DNA from: a virus
Direction: 5' to 3' (one strand)
Virus record (IMG/VR): IMGVR_UViG_3300032954_000021
Coordinates: 1-51,864 of that record
Length of the DNA stretch: 51,864 bases
Below the pieces are notes generated by a model. The model ran no database searches. It saw nothing but the letters and a program-made list of their open reading frames with translations, and was not told the DNA's origin. Each line of letters begins with the position of its first letter. Positions within the stretch are counted from its first letter, which is position 1. Below are positions 9,149 to 16,936 of this stretch, in pieces. Both the position numbers and the translations under genes were made by a program.

Positions 9149-9873
9149 CTGTTGAATCTCCGGTTCTGGAACAGCCTCTGATCCGGCTGAGGGAAGATGC
9201 TCGTGTCCTGCTCCGCATCCCACTCATCCAGCTTCATCAGATAGTAGTCAGCCATCTGATCGCAGCGGGTCACGATTGCTTGGGGCTGACCAATAGCGAC
9301 CTCCTTCGCGAACAGCCACCCGAGCGTCAGGGCCCATTCAATCGGAAACTGCATCGAGTCCGTAACGCCGACGAAGTTCGTCACCTGCGTCTTGAGCGCC
9401 AGGTGCAGCGTGCCGGTCGCCTCATTCGCGTCTGGCACCAGCCACGTATTGATGTTCAGGGTGAGTGGCTGCGGATCGACGAAGATCTGCGTGACAGGCC
9501 CCTGCTGTGTCGCCACAGAGAGCATGTCCCACTCTTGCCGCGAGATCTTGAAGACCGGGCGCTTCGTTGCTCCGTTCGCGGCGGAGTACAGATAGTATTG
9601 ATCGACCACGCCGATCGGCTTGGTCATCACGACAGTGCCGCTCGGACCGAGCGTGTACAGCCCCGTGCCCGCGACGAGAGTGATCGGCGTGTCCTGGATC
9701 AGGAACAGCCGAATCCCTGTCGTCTGTACGAAGTTGATAATCTGATTGAGCTTGCGCATGTACAGCCCAAGCTCTTCGCTATCCGGGTCCTCTCCGAAGG
9801 GCAGCTTCTTCGCATTCCGCAGCCCATCAGTGATGATCGAATAGGCAGTATTCTCTGTTACTGGAGTGGTCAT
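9145..9873 (-). CDS. P22 gp4-like head-to-tail adaptor (tail accessory factor)
   Basis: The 242-residue protein has an N-terminal helical hairpin of the kind seen in portal-binding adaptors: TAYSIITDGLRNAKKLP, then a LYMRKLNQIINF segment. A beta-rich middle and a Trp-rich helical C-terminal part (EWALTLGWLFAKEV) follow. Family knowledge places such proteins as the ring below the portal. It overlaps the preceding gene by 4 bases and precedes the gp10-like gene, as in P22-like tail machines. The assignment rests on pattern and synteny, not on a profile search. Confidence 0.78.
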   Translation of the reverse strand: MTTPVTENTAYSIITDGLRNAKKLPFGEDPDSEELGLYMRKLNQIINFVQTTGIRLFLIQDTPITLVAGTGLYTLGPSGTVVMTKPIGVVDQYYLYSAANGATKRPVFKISRQEWDMLSVATQQGPVTQIFVDPQPLTLNINTWLVPDANEATGTLHLALKTQVTNFVGVTDSMQFPIEWALTLGWLFAKEVAIGQPQAIVTRCDQMADYYLMKLDEWDAEQDTSIFPQPDQRLFQNRRFNR

Positions 9874-10256
9874 TGCTTGTCGAACTCCAGAAGAAGGATG
9901 AATGTCTTAGCCGAAGGCGGGTCCTGCGTGCGGAAGCTGGACAGAAACATCTTCCCATCCCACTCCTCTCCAAACCTCGGCGTCGGAATGCCCTCGTCGA
10001 GCCGGAGTCCATTCCGGCTCTCCATAACGAGTGCGAGGTCCTCTTCTCGCGCCTGTGCGCTCCACCAGAGGTAGAGGCCCATTTTCTCCTGAATGAGCCA
10101 AGCGGCCGAGTCGAGGCGGAGTCCTTTCCACCCCTCTCTCGGCGGCGTCAGCTTCGTCAGGTCGAAGAGCAGGTCCGGACCGAAGTCCTCAGTCGCGAAC
10201 CCCTTCGCGAGGAGGGAAAGGTTCTTTCCCCCCTCACGCAGGATCTGGACCTTCAT
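9870..10256 (-). CDS. Unrecognised small virion-region protein
   Basis: The 128-residue soluble protein has mixed alpha/beta character and no Cys. It contains a LYLWWSAQAREED segment and ends TFILLLEFDKQ. It lies between a putative decoration protein and the gp4-like adaptor and overlaps the latter by 4 bases, so it is co-translated with head-tail genes. A head completion or connector function is possible, but I do not recognise the family. Confidence 0.75.
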   Translation of the reverse strand: MKVQILREGGKNLSLLAKGFATEDFGPDLLFDLTKLTPPREGWKGLRLDSAAWLIQEKMGLYLWWSAQAREEDLALVMESRNGLRLDEGIPTPRFGEEWDGKMFLSSFRTQDPPSAKTFILLLEFDKQ

Positions 10257-10259
10257 CGC

Positions 10260-11039
10260 CTAGCGCTCTTTCATCGCCCCGTGGAAGTCCACGGTCATGG
10301 TCTTGGCGGAGGCCGCCGTCCCATTCGACACTGCGAGAGTCGGTGACAGATTCGCAGTGCTGAGCGAGAGGCCAGAGATCTGCAGGCATCGTCCACGCAC
10401 CGGCGTGCTCGGGCCGCCGCCGGACTCCTGCTGATATCCGAATAGCTGTGAGCCGACGAACACGTTCAGGTTCCCATACCAGTCGATATAGAAAGCGAGA
10501 TCGATGCTCGTCGCGTTCGCCAGCGTGTAGGCGGACGTGGGGATTGCAGTCGTCGTCGCCGTGCTCGCAATCGTGCTGATGATGTTCAGCGTGGCCGAGC
10601 TGTTCGGCTTCTGGAAGTACACGCCGTCCGCAACCGCGGAGAACGGCGTGGTGGTGGTGTTGCAGAGCCCTGCGATCATGATTGAGTTCGTCACGTCGCT
10701 GAGCTGCAGCCGCCCCATCCAAAACAGCTTCTTCCCCGCGAGGGTACCTTGCGGCAGCGTGAAGCTCGCGGCCGGCAGCTGAATCTCAGCGAAGTTGCCC
10801 GCCGAGGCGCCAGTCGTGAAGAGGGCGAGACCGCCATCGCCGGCAGTGTGCGCCACCGAGCCGCTCGCCGCGGTCACGGTGTAGAGACCAGTTGCTCCGA
10901 GCGCGTTATCGAAGTCGTCGTAGAACTGGTGGTAGAAAGAAGGGTTGCCGTAGCCGCTGTCAGCCAGCGGTCCATAGGGCCAGTCTGTCGTGAAGCCTCC
11001 CGGATTACGGGAGGGAGTCGGGGATCGCTGTGCAGTCAT
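10260..11039 (-). CDS. Beta-rich putative decoration or head-associated protein
   Basis: The protein has 259 residues rich in Ala, Thr, Ser and Gly, with an alternating beta-strand pattern and almost no charge, ending FHGAMKER. The pattern FYDDFDNALG near residues 40-50, then LPAASFTLPQG and FWMGRLQLSD, suggests a lectin-like jelly roll as found in phage decoration proteins. It is the first gene after the capsid gene and is separated from it by an 81-bp gap holding a palindrome, so its expression could be set apart from that of the capsid gene. Confidence 0.75.
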   Translation of the reverse strand: MTAQRSPTPSRNPGGFTTDWPYGPLADSGYGNPSFYHQFYDDFDNALGATGLYTVTAASGSVAHTAGDGGLALFTTGASAGNFAEIQLPAASFTLPQGTLAGKKLFWMGRLQLSDVTNSIMIAGLCNTTTTPFSAVADGVYFQKPNSSATLNIISTIASTATTTAIPTSAYTLANATSIDLAFYIDWYGNLNVFVGSQLFGYQQESGGGPSTPVRGRCLQISGLSLSTANLSPTLAVSNGTAASAKTMTVDFHGAMKER

Positions 11040-11079
11040 GATAGAAGACTCCTAGTTGCTGAGGGAAAATGCGGCCGGA

Positions 11080-11094
11080 TTATGTTTGGCATAA
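11080..11094. promoter_or_regulatory. TTATG-N5-CATAA palindrome, copy A (between capsid and next gene)
   Basis: The core TTATG-TTTGG-CATAA is embedded in a longer inverted repeat. The arms GCGGCCGG (11071-11078) and CCGGCCGC (11096-11103) extend it to an almost perfect 14-bp stem with a 5-base loop. It lies in the 81-bp gap after the capsid gene. In the direction of transcription it is followed by ATTTTC, a weak T-run, so a terminator or processing hairpin is possible. The same core recurs in three other gaps, which favours a shared operator or promoter element. Confidence 0.7.
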
Positions 11095-11120
11095 CCCGGC
11101 CGCGATTCATCCAGGCCCGA

Positions 11121-12041
11121 TTAAGGCCCGTTGCTTCCGTAGATTGCACGCGGGTCGGTGTTCCCCGCCGACAGACGCATGTAAGAACGGGCTTTCAGGT
11201 TCATCGTATCAAAATCATTGTCCTGGGCGAAGTCGGGGTGTTCGCGCCAGTAGAACTTCATGCCCTCCGGGCAGTTCGTCCGGATGAACCAGGCGTTGCT
11301 CGCCGTGAAGTAGTGGTTCATCTTGATTCCCGCAGGGAATGCGTTCACAGCCTTCAGCACGTTGATATCGTTGTTGGCGGTTCCGCTCTGGAGCACCGAC
11401 TTGAGGATACGGTGTGCGTTGAACCAGTTCTGCCGTGCGATGTGCAGGCTGTAAGGCATGATGTTGATGAGCAGCCCGCGATCATTCTGGAACCCCATGA
11501 TCGCGACGACGGCGTCTTCGAGAGCCGCCTCCGACATGTCCGCGCCCGGCGTGAGCGCATTGCTGTAGGTGCCGCCGGTCGTATTCGGGTGGGCGTTGTT
11601 GCACAGCGACACGCCATCACCGCCCACATAGTAGGCGCCGACGAACGCATCGTTGTAAGGAACGACCGCCACGTTCTCGACCGTCTGAATCATCGAGAAG
11701 GCGTTCGACTTCGCCCTTCGATGAGACACGACCTCGTACAGGTTGTCCGACAGTTCCTCATAGGTCACCTTGTACCCGAGGAAGTACGCGAGATGCGTAT
11801 ACCGGGTCACAGGGCCCTGAGTCTCCGTGTCGAAGTATCCCGTCACGCCCTCACCCTTGTACTGGGCGAGGCCGAACGGGGTCACCTGCACGTCTTCCTC
11901 CCAGGCCTGCTCCGAGTCCTCCACGTCGTAGAGGTCTCGGTATTCCCAGGGGTGCTCGTTGTACTGCTGGCCCCACGTCGCCTTGACGCCGGGCCAGAGG
12001 AGTTTTGGATGACTCCCAGTTGTGATTACGCCACCAGCCAT
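11121..12041 (-). CDS. Major capsid protein
   Basis: The 306-residue protein follows the order scaffold, two small head proteins, capsid. Its sequence pattern fits HK97-fold capsids. An extended N-terminal region precedes a central stretch NNAHPNTTGG, then EAALEDAVVAIMGFQNDRG, a form common in gpT-like capsid proteins in which a conserved P-domain helix follows a loop. The C-terminal beta strands and a Trp/Tyr-rich REHPDFAQDND segment fit too. A clear gap follows the gene, unlike most junctions in this operon. Confidence 0.85.
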   Translation of the reverse strand: MAGGVITTGSHPKLLWPGVKATWGQQYNEHPWEYRDLYDVEDSEQAWEEDVQVTPFGLAQYKGEGVTGYFDTETQGPVTRYTHLAYFLGYKVTYEELSDNLYEVVSHRRAKSNAFSMIQTVENVAVVPYNDAFVGAYYVGGDGVSLCNNAHPNTTGGTYSNALTPGADMSEAALEDAVVAIMGFQNDRGLLINIMPYSLHIARQNWFNAHRILKSVLQSGTANNDINVLKAVNAFPAGIKMNHYFTASNAWFIRTNCPEGMKFYWREHPDFAQDNDFDTMNLKARSYMRLSAGNTDPRAIYGSNGP

Positions 12042-12080
12042 AGTTGCTGTCTCCTGTGTTGCTTACGGTGCGGGTGGCGG

Positions 12081-12728
12081 CTAGATGCCGACGACGCCGG
12101 TCCGGTAGTAGTGCTGATTGATCAGGCACAGCCACCGCTGCCACGGCCCCGGCGCATTGTCGATGCTCTGCTTGAGGCCGAGCAGCTTCAGTGCGAAGGT
12201 GGCAGTGACCGCAGCTGCGGTGCCATTGTCGATGAACGCCTGGCTGTAGTAGGGCGGCAGACCCGGCGGGTCCAGCGCCACACTGAACTGAGCGTTCTTG
12301 TTCGCGGCGGTCTGGGTGAAGTTCGTCCCTGCGCCGCCCGACGCCTGTTCCTGTGCCTCGAAGATGGTGTTCGGGTCGTCCGCCACCAGCGCGTAGTACT
12401 GCGAGGGGTTGTTCGCAGCCTGCGAGCCGCTCGGCCGGTACAGGATGTTGTTGAGATTCGCCGGGTTCACCCACGGTCCCAGTCCTCTCGGATTCGTCCC
12501 GATCGCCAGGACTACGCCCACGAGCGGCGTGGTGCCGACCGCTGCCCTGTCGATGCAGGGCAGATAGTACGAGCTATCCGCCCCCGCGATCAGAGTCACA
12601 GGGTCTCCGACGAACAGCGGGTTTGTGTTCGCCGCTGGAATCGCATAGATCCGACCTCGCCCGTCCCAATCTGCGCCGTTCAGATAGCCGACGGGAGTGA
12701 AGCCGTTCAGTTTGTTGGCATTTGCCAT
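12081..12728 (-). CDS. Head decoration-like / capsid-associated protein
   Basis: The 215-residue protein begins MANANKLNGFTPVGYLNGAD, a start often seen in phage head proteins encoded directly before the capsid gene. It is beta-rich with Asn/Pro/Gly turns. Gaps of about 40 bp separate it from both neighbours, in contrast to the overlapping genes elsewhere, so it may be highly expressed on its own ribosome site. A decoration or cement role is inferred from position. Confidence 0.75.
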   Translation of the reverse strand: MANANKLNGFTPVGYLNGADWDGRGRIYAIPAANTNPLFVGDPVTLIAGADSSYYLPCIDRAAVGTTPLVGVVLAIGTNPRGLGPWVNPANLNNILYRPSGSQAANNPSQYYALVADDPNTIFEAQEQASGGAGTNFTQTAANKNAQFSVALDPPGLPPYYSQAFIDNGTAAAVTATFALKLLGLKQSIDNAPGPWQRWLCLINQHYYRTGVVGI

Positions 12729-12772
12729 TGCTCACACTCCAAGGTTAATGATGATGTTCAGGAAAAGAGTCT

Positions 12773-13456
12773 CTATTCTGCGGTCTTTCTGAATCGGCCG
12801 TTGGACATGTCGATCGTCGCTTCTTTCGTGTAGCGCGCCAGGTAGTCCTCGGACAGTTCCTCCGGAGCCTTGACCGGGGCACGCTTGTGGAAAATCTGCT
12901 GGATGATGGAGAGGTTCCGCTGCGCCAGCTTCTTCTGTGACGCCTGGAACCAGGGCAGGCGGATCTTCATGAGCACCAGCTGCTCGGGAAGACCCTGCTC
13001 ATTCACGCCCGCTACGCGCGCCACGCGGCTGCCGCCGATATCATCGGACGTAGTGCCCTTCGTCCGCCCTCCGATCGAGGTGTCGAGCGTGGGCTGCTCT
13101 TGCGGAGTCACGAACTCGTACCAGGCCTGCAGCGCAGCCGGTATGTTCCTCTCCAGGAACCAGTGCTGATGGTAGCCGGGCAGAGCCGGGACCTCGAGCT
13201 TCCTCGTCAGGGAGTCGATGCTCACCTGCGGTCCACGCTCCCGGAGCATCCTCTCGCGGGCCTGCTCCAGACTCTCGCCCGGATTGCTCTCCGCGGCGGC
13301 GCCAGCCTCTGCCTTTGGGTTGGGCAGCTCGGCGGCAGCTTTCACCGGCGGAGCCGGCTCGGGCGCAAGGGGGTTGAAGCCGGCATCCGCACCGGCAGTA
13401 ACCGCTCCGACAGGAGCCTTCGGCGGCTGCGGAAGGCCCTCATTCAGGTTCGTCAT
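12773..13456 (-). CDS. Unrecognised head-region protein
   Basis: The protein has 227 residues. Residues 1-70 are Ala/Pro-rich and probably disordered. Residues 75-225 form a soluble domain with GYHQHWFLERNIP and YEFVTPQEQPTLD segments, then a basic helix QKKLAQRNLSIIQQIFHKR. It lies between the scaffold and the putative decoration gene, only 3 bases after the scaffold stop. I have seen comparable proteins in podovirus head modules but cannot name a function. A minor head or scaffold-associated protein is likely. Confidence 0.75.
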   Translation of the reverse strand: MTNLNEGLPQPPKAPVGAVTAGADAGFNPLAPEPAPPVKAAAELPNPKAEAGAAAESNPGESLEQARERMLRERGPQVSIDSLTRKLEVPALPGYHQHWFLERNIPAALQAWYEFVTPQEQPTLDTSIGGRTKGTTSDDIGGSRVARVAGVNEQGLPEQLVLMKIRLPWFQASQKKLAQRNLSIIQQIFHKRAPVKAPEELSEDYLARYTKEATIDMSNGRFRKTAE

Positions 13457-13459
13457 GAC

Positions 13460-14362
13460 TTACTCTCCTGCTCTCACGTTGATTGCTGAGGGGCCGAAAT
13501 ACTCCGCCGCGTAGAAGCGCTGGTAGTCCTCGACCTTCTTAAACGCCTTCTTCTCTCCGACGAAGCGCGCCTCATCTTTCTTGCACTTCGCCTTCGCCTC
13601 CGGAGGGAGGTCGGCGTAGGTCTTGCCATTCGCACGCGAGCCATTGCCTCCGCCCCCGCCAGTCGGCCTGCTCTCCTCCGACTTCGGAGGTGCATGCCGA
13701 CTGCTGTTCGCCCCGAGTATCCTCTCCACTTCTTCCTTCACCTCTTCGAACATGGCCCTGCCATCGACAGGTCCGTTACGGGTGTCGCCGGCGAGCTTCT
13801 TCTCCATCGTGATGGCGTTGAAGAGGCCCGCCTTCCGCGGAGTCTCGAAGAACTCCTTGTTCTCCTCCGCGTACTCCTTGATCCAGGGGATGACGGTCGG
13901 CTGCGTCGGCCTCACCGCCGCAGCCGGAGGCTTCTTCTCCGCCGGCTTCACGAGCTCCGAGAGCTCGTTCTGCAGCTCCGCCACCTTCACGTCATCGCCG
14001 GCCTCTCGGGCCGTCTTGAGGGCGACAGCGATCTCCGCCTTCCTCTGCTCCCGCCGATCGTTGCTGATCTCAGCGGCGAGCTCCGTCACTCCTTTCAGTG
14101 CCTCCTTCGTCGCCGCCAGCTCCTGCTCGAGCGCTGTCATCTTCGTGCTCGTGCCGGCCAGCTCCCTCTCGAGCCTCGCCCGATCATGCTGGACGTGCGG
14201 CAGGATCGTCTCCGACCTCTCCACATACGTCTCTGCATCGACCCAGTTGTCGGTCGGCCCTTTCCACTGCTCCTTCGGCTTCCAGCCGCGCTTGCGCGCG
14301 AGCTCTTCAGTCTGCTCCGGAGTCCGCTCTTGTGTCTGCTGCTCTGTGTTGTCCTCAGCCAT
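13460..14362 (-). CDS. Capsid scaffolding protein
   Basis: The protein has about 300 residues with the composition of a scaffold: highly charged, Glu/Lys/Ala-rich, almost entirely helical. A coiled coil spans about residues 75-150 (RARLERELAGTSTKMTALEQ), a Gly-rich linker lies near 235-250, and a basic C-terminal helical part probably binds the capsid. I chose the second of two close ATGs (MAEDN), because AAGGAG lies 7 bases before it and would be too close to the first. The open frame continues upstream to 14437 inside the GroES-like gene but is unlikely to be used. Confidence 0.82.
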   Translation of the reverse strand: MAEDNTEQQTQERTPEQTEELARKRGWKPKEQWKGPTDNWVDAETYVERSETILPHVQHDRARLERELAGTSTKMTALEQELAATKEALKGVTELAAEISNDRREQRKAEIAVALKTAREAGDDVKVAELQNELSELVKPAEKKPPAAAVRPTQPTVIPWIKEYAEENKEFFETPRKAGLFNAITMEKKLAGDTRNGPVDGRAMFEEVKEEVERILGANSSRHAPPKSEESRPTGGGGGNGSRANGKTYADLPPEAKAKCKKDEARFVGEKKAFKKVEDYQRFYAAEYFGPSAINVRAGE

Positions 14363-14687
14363 TGCCATTCTCCTTCCGCTTCTTTCTCGCGTAGATTGCG
14401 TGGTCGGGAACCATCCGATAGATGTACCCATCTTCACCGACGATCACTCCGCCGGCGAGACGGGTAATCAGCACATGGTCCCCGACCTCCGCCCTGGGTG
14501 TCTCATTCTCCCCACTCCAGGCATCCTTCCCGATCTCCACTACGATTCCTTCGGAATCGCAGGTCGCAGAGCTCATCTGCGCACTCTCAGGAATGATGAT
14601 CCCGGATTCTGTCTTAGCCAGCTCTCGGGCCCGCAGCAGGACCGCGTGGCCCTCCGGCTGCCAGCCCGAGTTGTTCTCTACTCGCAT
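14355..14687 (-). CDS. GroES-like co-chaperonin
   Basis: The 110-residue protein has the GroES beta-barrel pattern. It starts with WQPEGHAVLLRARE, followed by a mobile-loop-like segment TESGIIIPESAQ, then GIVVEIGKDAW, VGDHVLITRLAGG and a final YRMVPDHAIYARKK. These match the order of conserved elements in GroES and phage Gp31-type proteins, which replace GroES to let GroEL fold the capsid protein. Its place between portal and scaffold fits that job. It overlaps the upstream small gene by about 74 bp and the scaffold gene by 8 bp. Confidence 0.82.
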   Translation of the reverse strand: MRVENNSGWQPEGHAVLLRARELAKTESGIIIPESAQMSSATCDSEGIVVEIGKDAWSGENETPRAEVGDHVLITRLAGGVIVGEDGYIYRMVPDHAIYARKKRKENGNG

Positions 14688-14919
14688 CTATCTCCTCCTC
14701 GTTCAGTTGTTCCGCATCAATCTCTATCAACCGGCGTAGCAGTTGTACCTTCGCTACCGCCTCTACATTCGCGGCGTGCGTGACAGCAGGTTCGCTACTG
14801 TTGAGCCTCCCCTCCTGCCACTGCTCCGTTAGGCTTTCCGCCTCCCGACGCAGGTACTTCCACAGTGCTCTGCCCGCTGGATGATTCTTCAGGTCGTCCA
14901 GCTCCTCTTGCTGAATCAT
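14614..14919 (-). CDS. Small helical protein overlapping the portal C-terminus
   Basis: The protein has 101 residues. The first 75 are helical and charged (MIQQEELDDLKNHPAGRALW, then VAKVQLLRRLIEIDAE). The tail is Gly/Pro/Arg low complexity, in the part that overlaps the GroES-like gene in another frame. I chose the ATG at 14919 because GGAGG lies 5 bases upstream. The gene overlaps the last 125 bp of the portal gene, whose encoded tail is also low complexity. Function is unknown. Confidence 0.7.
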   Translation of the reverse strand: MIQQEELDDLKNHPAGRALWKYLRREAESLTEQWQEGRLNSSEPAVTHAANVEAVAKVQLLRRLIEIDAEQLNEEEIDASREQLGLAAGGPRGPAAGPRAG

Positions 14920-16936
14920 CGTCGCCTCCACTCTTTCTCATAGCTTCGACTCGATCGTTAATCATGTCGCTCAGACCGTGCAGGTGGGTCATGAGAGTAT
15001 CGAAGACCTCGACGGCGTGCGCCGCCTTCTCCGCTCCGATATCGGCGACCAGCTTCGCAGCCTGCGCCTTTATCAGGTCGATCTCGGCCAGAACCTTCTT
15101 CTGCCCGGCCTGCAGTTCCGTTACCGTCTTCCACTTCTCGTACTCGAGCTTCATCTGCACGCTCTGAGCCTTCGCCTGCTCAACCTGCATCTTCGGATTC
15201 GGCAGCGGATGTTTCTGATACCAGTCGGAGTACGCTCCGGGATAGATCTCCGAGATGTTATCGATGCCCAGCGACTCCAGATACTGCTTCTCAACCGCGT
15301 CGAGGTTGTAGCCCGGCACGCTGTGCGCGCCCTGGCGGACGGCAGCCGCTCGATTGATCCGCATCTGATCAGAGATCATCGCCGGATCGGCAGTCGGCAC
15401 CAGCAGGTTCGGGTCCGTCTTGTACATCTCCCGCGTCACTCGCTCGTTCCCAGAGCCAAACGTCTGGCTGTCATTCAGGAACTTCGCGTTCAACACATGC
15501 AGCTTCTTCCCCTCCTCCTTCATGCTGCGCCAGTAGCGCTTGAAGATGGAGCGGTAAATTTGGGCGCCCTGCTCCAGCATACCCTGGTACGTCTGGGCGG
15601 GCGTGTTCTGCCCCGGGTTCTCGCCCGCCATCGTCTCCGTCGAGCCGGCGAGGCGGTCGGCGTACTGGATGACGAGCTCGATCAGCTTGAAGTGGACGTC
15701 GGAGATCTGGATCTCCGGCCAGTTAATCATCCCCTTCCGAATGTCATCTCCGACGCCCTTCATCTGCTTGAACTGGCCAGGCGTCCGCGTGTAGACGCCG
15801 CTCTGCATCTTCGCCCCTGTCGCGACGAAGCCTCCGCCCAGCAGATTGCTCGTCGCGGCGTCGAAGATTTGGTTCAGAGAAGTGTTAACCGCTTCGTTCA
15901 GCGGTCCGAGGAGCACGCCGAACCCTATATCGTAGATCCCTCCATCCGGAGCAGGAATGAAGCCGTACTTGGTGTAATACTCGGTGGGGCGGATGCAGAT
16001 GATCTTCTTGCCATTGTCCGTCCGCTCTACGTCCTCTTCCCTGTCAACGCGAGCGACGATCCGGAGGATCGACCGAGACGCGGCCTCCTGTAGGACGATA
16101 TAGGGCTCGGCGTAGCCGTCGCCGTCGAGGTCGAGGTAGCGGTGCTGTTCGAGGCAGGTGAACGGGGTGTCTTCGTCGCCTTGCGGCGCGTCCAGCCCTA
16201 CACGCCGGTCGTGGTCCGTCTCACTCTTCGTCACCGCCTCGACGACGGAGACCCGAGCGTTCTCATTGAACCAGGCCTCGGACAGAATGTCCTTCCGATA
16301 GATACCGCGCTGGCACCGCTCGTAGATTTCGTTGCGGTAGAGCTTGATGATCTCCGTCTTCCGAGCGGCGTTCTCTACGCTGCGTGCAAAGTAGTCCATC
16401 ACGAGGTCTCGTGCCTGGACGAGCGTGCTCGTATTATGCTGGTCCGTGGTCGAGAAGCGCGTCTTGACGAACGAGGTCCCGACGATCGAGACGTTCATGC
16501 CGAGGCGGTCGTGCTGCTCCTCCCACGCTTCGTCCTCTTCCAGACACTGCCATGAGAGGTGCCGCCCGAGCAGCTTCGCCTTATCGAGGCGCTGCTGGCT
16601 CTGATCGCCCACCACTCGGTAGCGGTAGATCTCCGGCCCGCGGATCAGCTGCGAATAGCTGCGGGTCGAGAACTGCAGCGCCGCGATCGACACGAGCGGG
16701 AAGACGATATTCGAGCAATTCGGCCAGGGGAAGTTCTTGCTCTGCTGGATCTGCATCGCCAGGTCCATGCCAGCGCTGTTCCTCTCCTCCCAGCGCTGCC
16801 TCGACTGCTTATCCTTGACGAAGCCTTCCCACACCGAGGTGCCGATCGTCTGAATGTCGCGCGTGTCCAGCTCCGAACAGAGGTTCGGATTGTCGATCAC
16901 GTCTTTCGTGAAGCTGATTTTGTGCTCGAGATCCAT
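14795..16936 (-). CDS. Portal protein
   Basis: The 713-residue protein lies directly downstream of the large terminase, sharing one base. It has the features of large podoviral portals: an N-terminal wing (NFPWPNCSNIVFPLVSIAAL), a central region with repeated charged segments, a clip/stem part GFGVLLGPLNEAVNTSLNQI, and long C-terminal helices (EKAAHAVEVFDTLMTHLHGL) like the barrel helices of P22-type portals. The last 45 residues are a Gly/Ser/Glu-rich tail. It forms the dodecameric DNA channel and packaging dock. Confidence 0.87.
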   Translation of the reverse strand: MDLEHKISFTKDVIDNPNLCSELDTRDIQTIGTSVWEGFVKDKQSRQRWEERNSAGMDLAMQIQQSKNFPWPNCSNIVFPLVSIAALQFSTRSYSQLIRGPEIYRYRVVGDQSQQRLDKAKLLGRHLSWQCLEEDEAWEEQHDRLGMNVSIVGTSFVKTRFSTTDQHNTSTLVQARDLVMDYFARSVENAARKTEIIKLYRNEIYERCQRGIYRKDILSEAWFNENARVSVVEAVTKSETDHDRRVGLDAPQGDEDTPFTCLEQHRYLDLDGDGYAEPYIVLQEAASRSILRIVARVDREEDVERTDNGKKIICIRPTEYYTKYGFIPAPDGGIYDIGFGVLLGPLNEAVNTSLNQIFDAATSNLLGGGFVATGAKMQSGVYTRTPGQFKQMKGVGDDIRKGMINWPEIQISDVHFKLIELVIQYADRLAGSTETMAGENPGQNTPAQTYQGMLEQGAQIYRSIFKRYWRSMKEEGKKLHVLNAKFLNDSQTFGSGNERVTREMYKTDPNLLVPTADPAMISDQMRINRAAAVRQGAHSVPGYNLDAVEKQYLESLGIDNISEIYPGAYSDWYQKHPLPNPKMQVEQAKAQSVQMKLEYEKWKTVTELQAGQKKVLAEIDLIKAQAAKLVADIGAEKAAHAVEVFDTLMTHLHGLSDMINDRVEAMRKSGGDDDSARGAGRPEESSSGQSTVEVPASGGGKPNGAVAGGEAQQ

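Noticed and set aside
11071-11103. The TTATG/CATAA palindromes as ordinary intrinsic terminators
   Set aside because: Only copy A has even a weak T-run. Copy B lies upstream of two divergent promoters, and copy E contains a promoter-like element.
10749-12833. Very long plus-strand open frame (694 codons) opposite the capsid genes, and similar ones at 7853-9181, 14978-16093 and 18841-20211
   Set aside because: They lie antisense to well-supported structural genes, are rich in Arg/His/Val as expected from GC-rich antisense frames, and have no recognisable domain.
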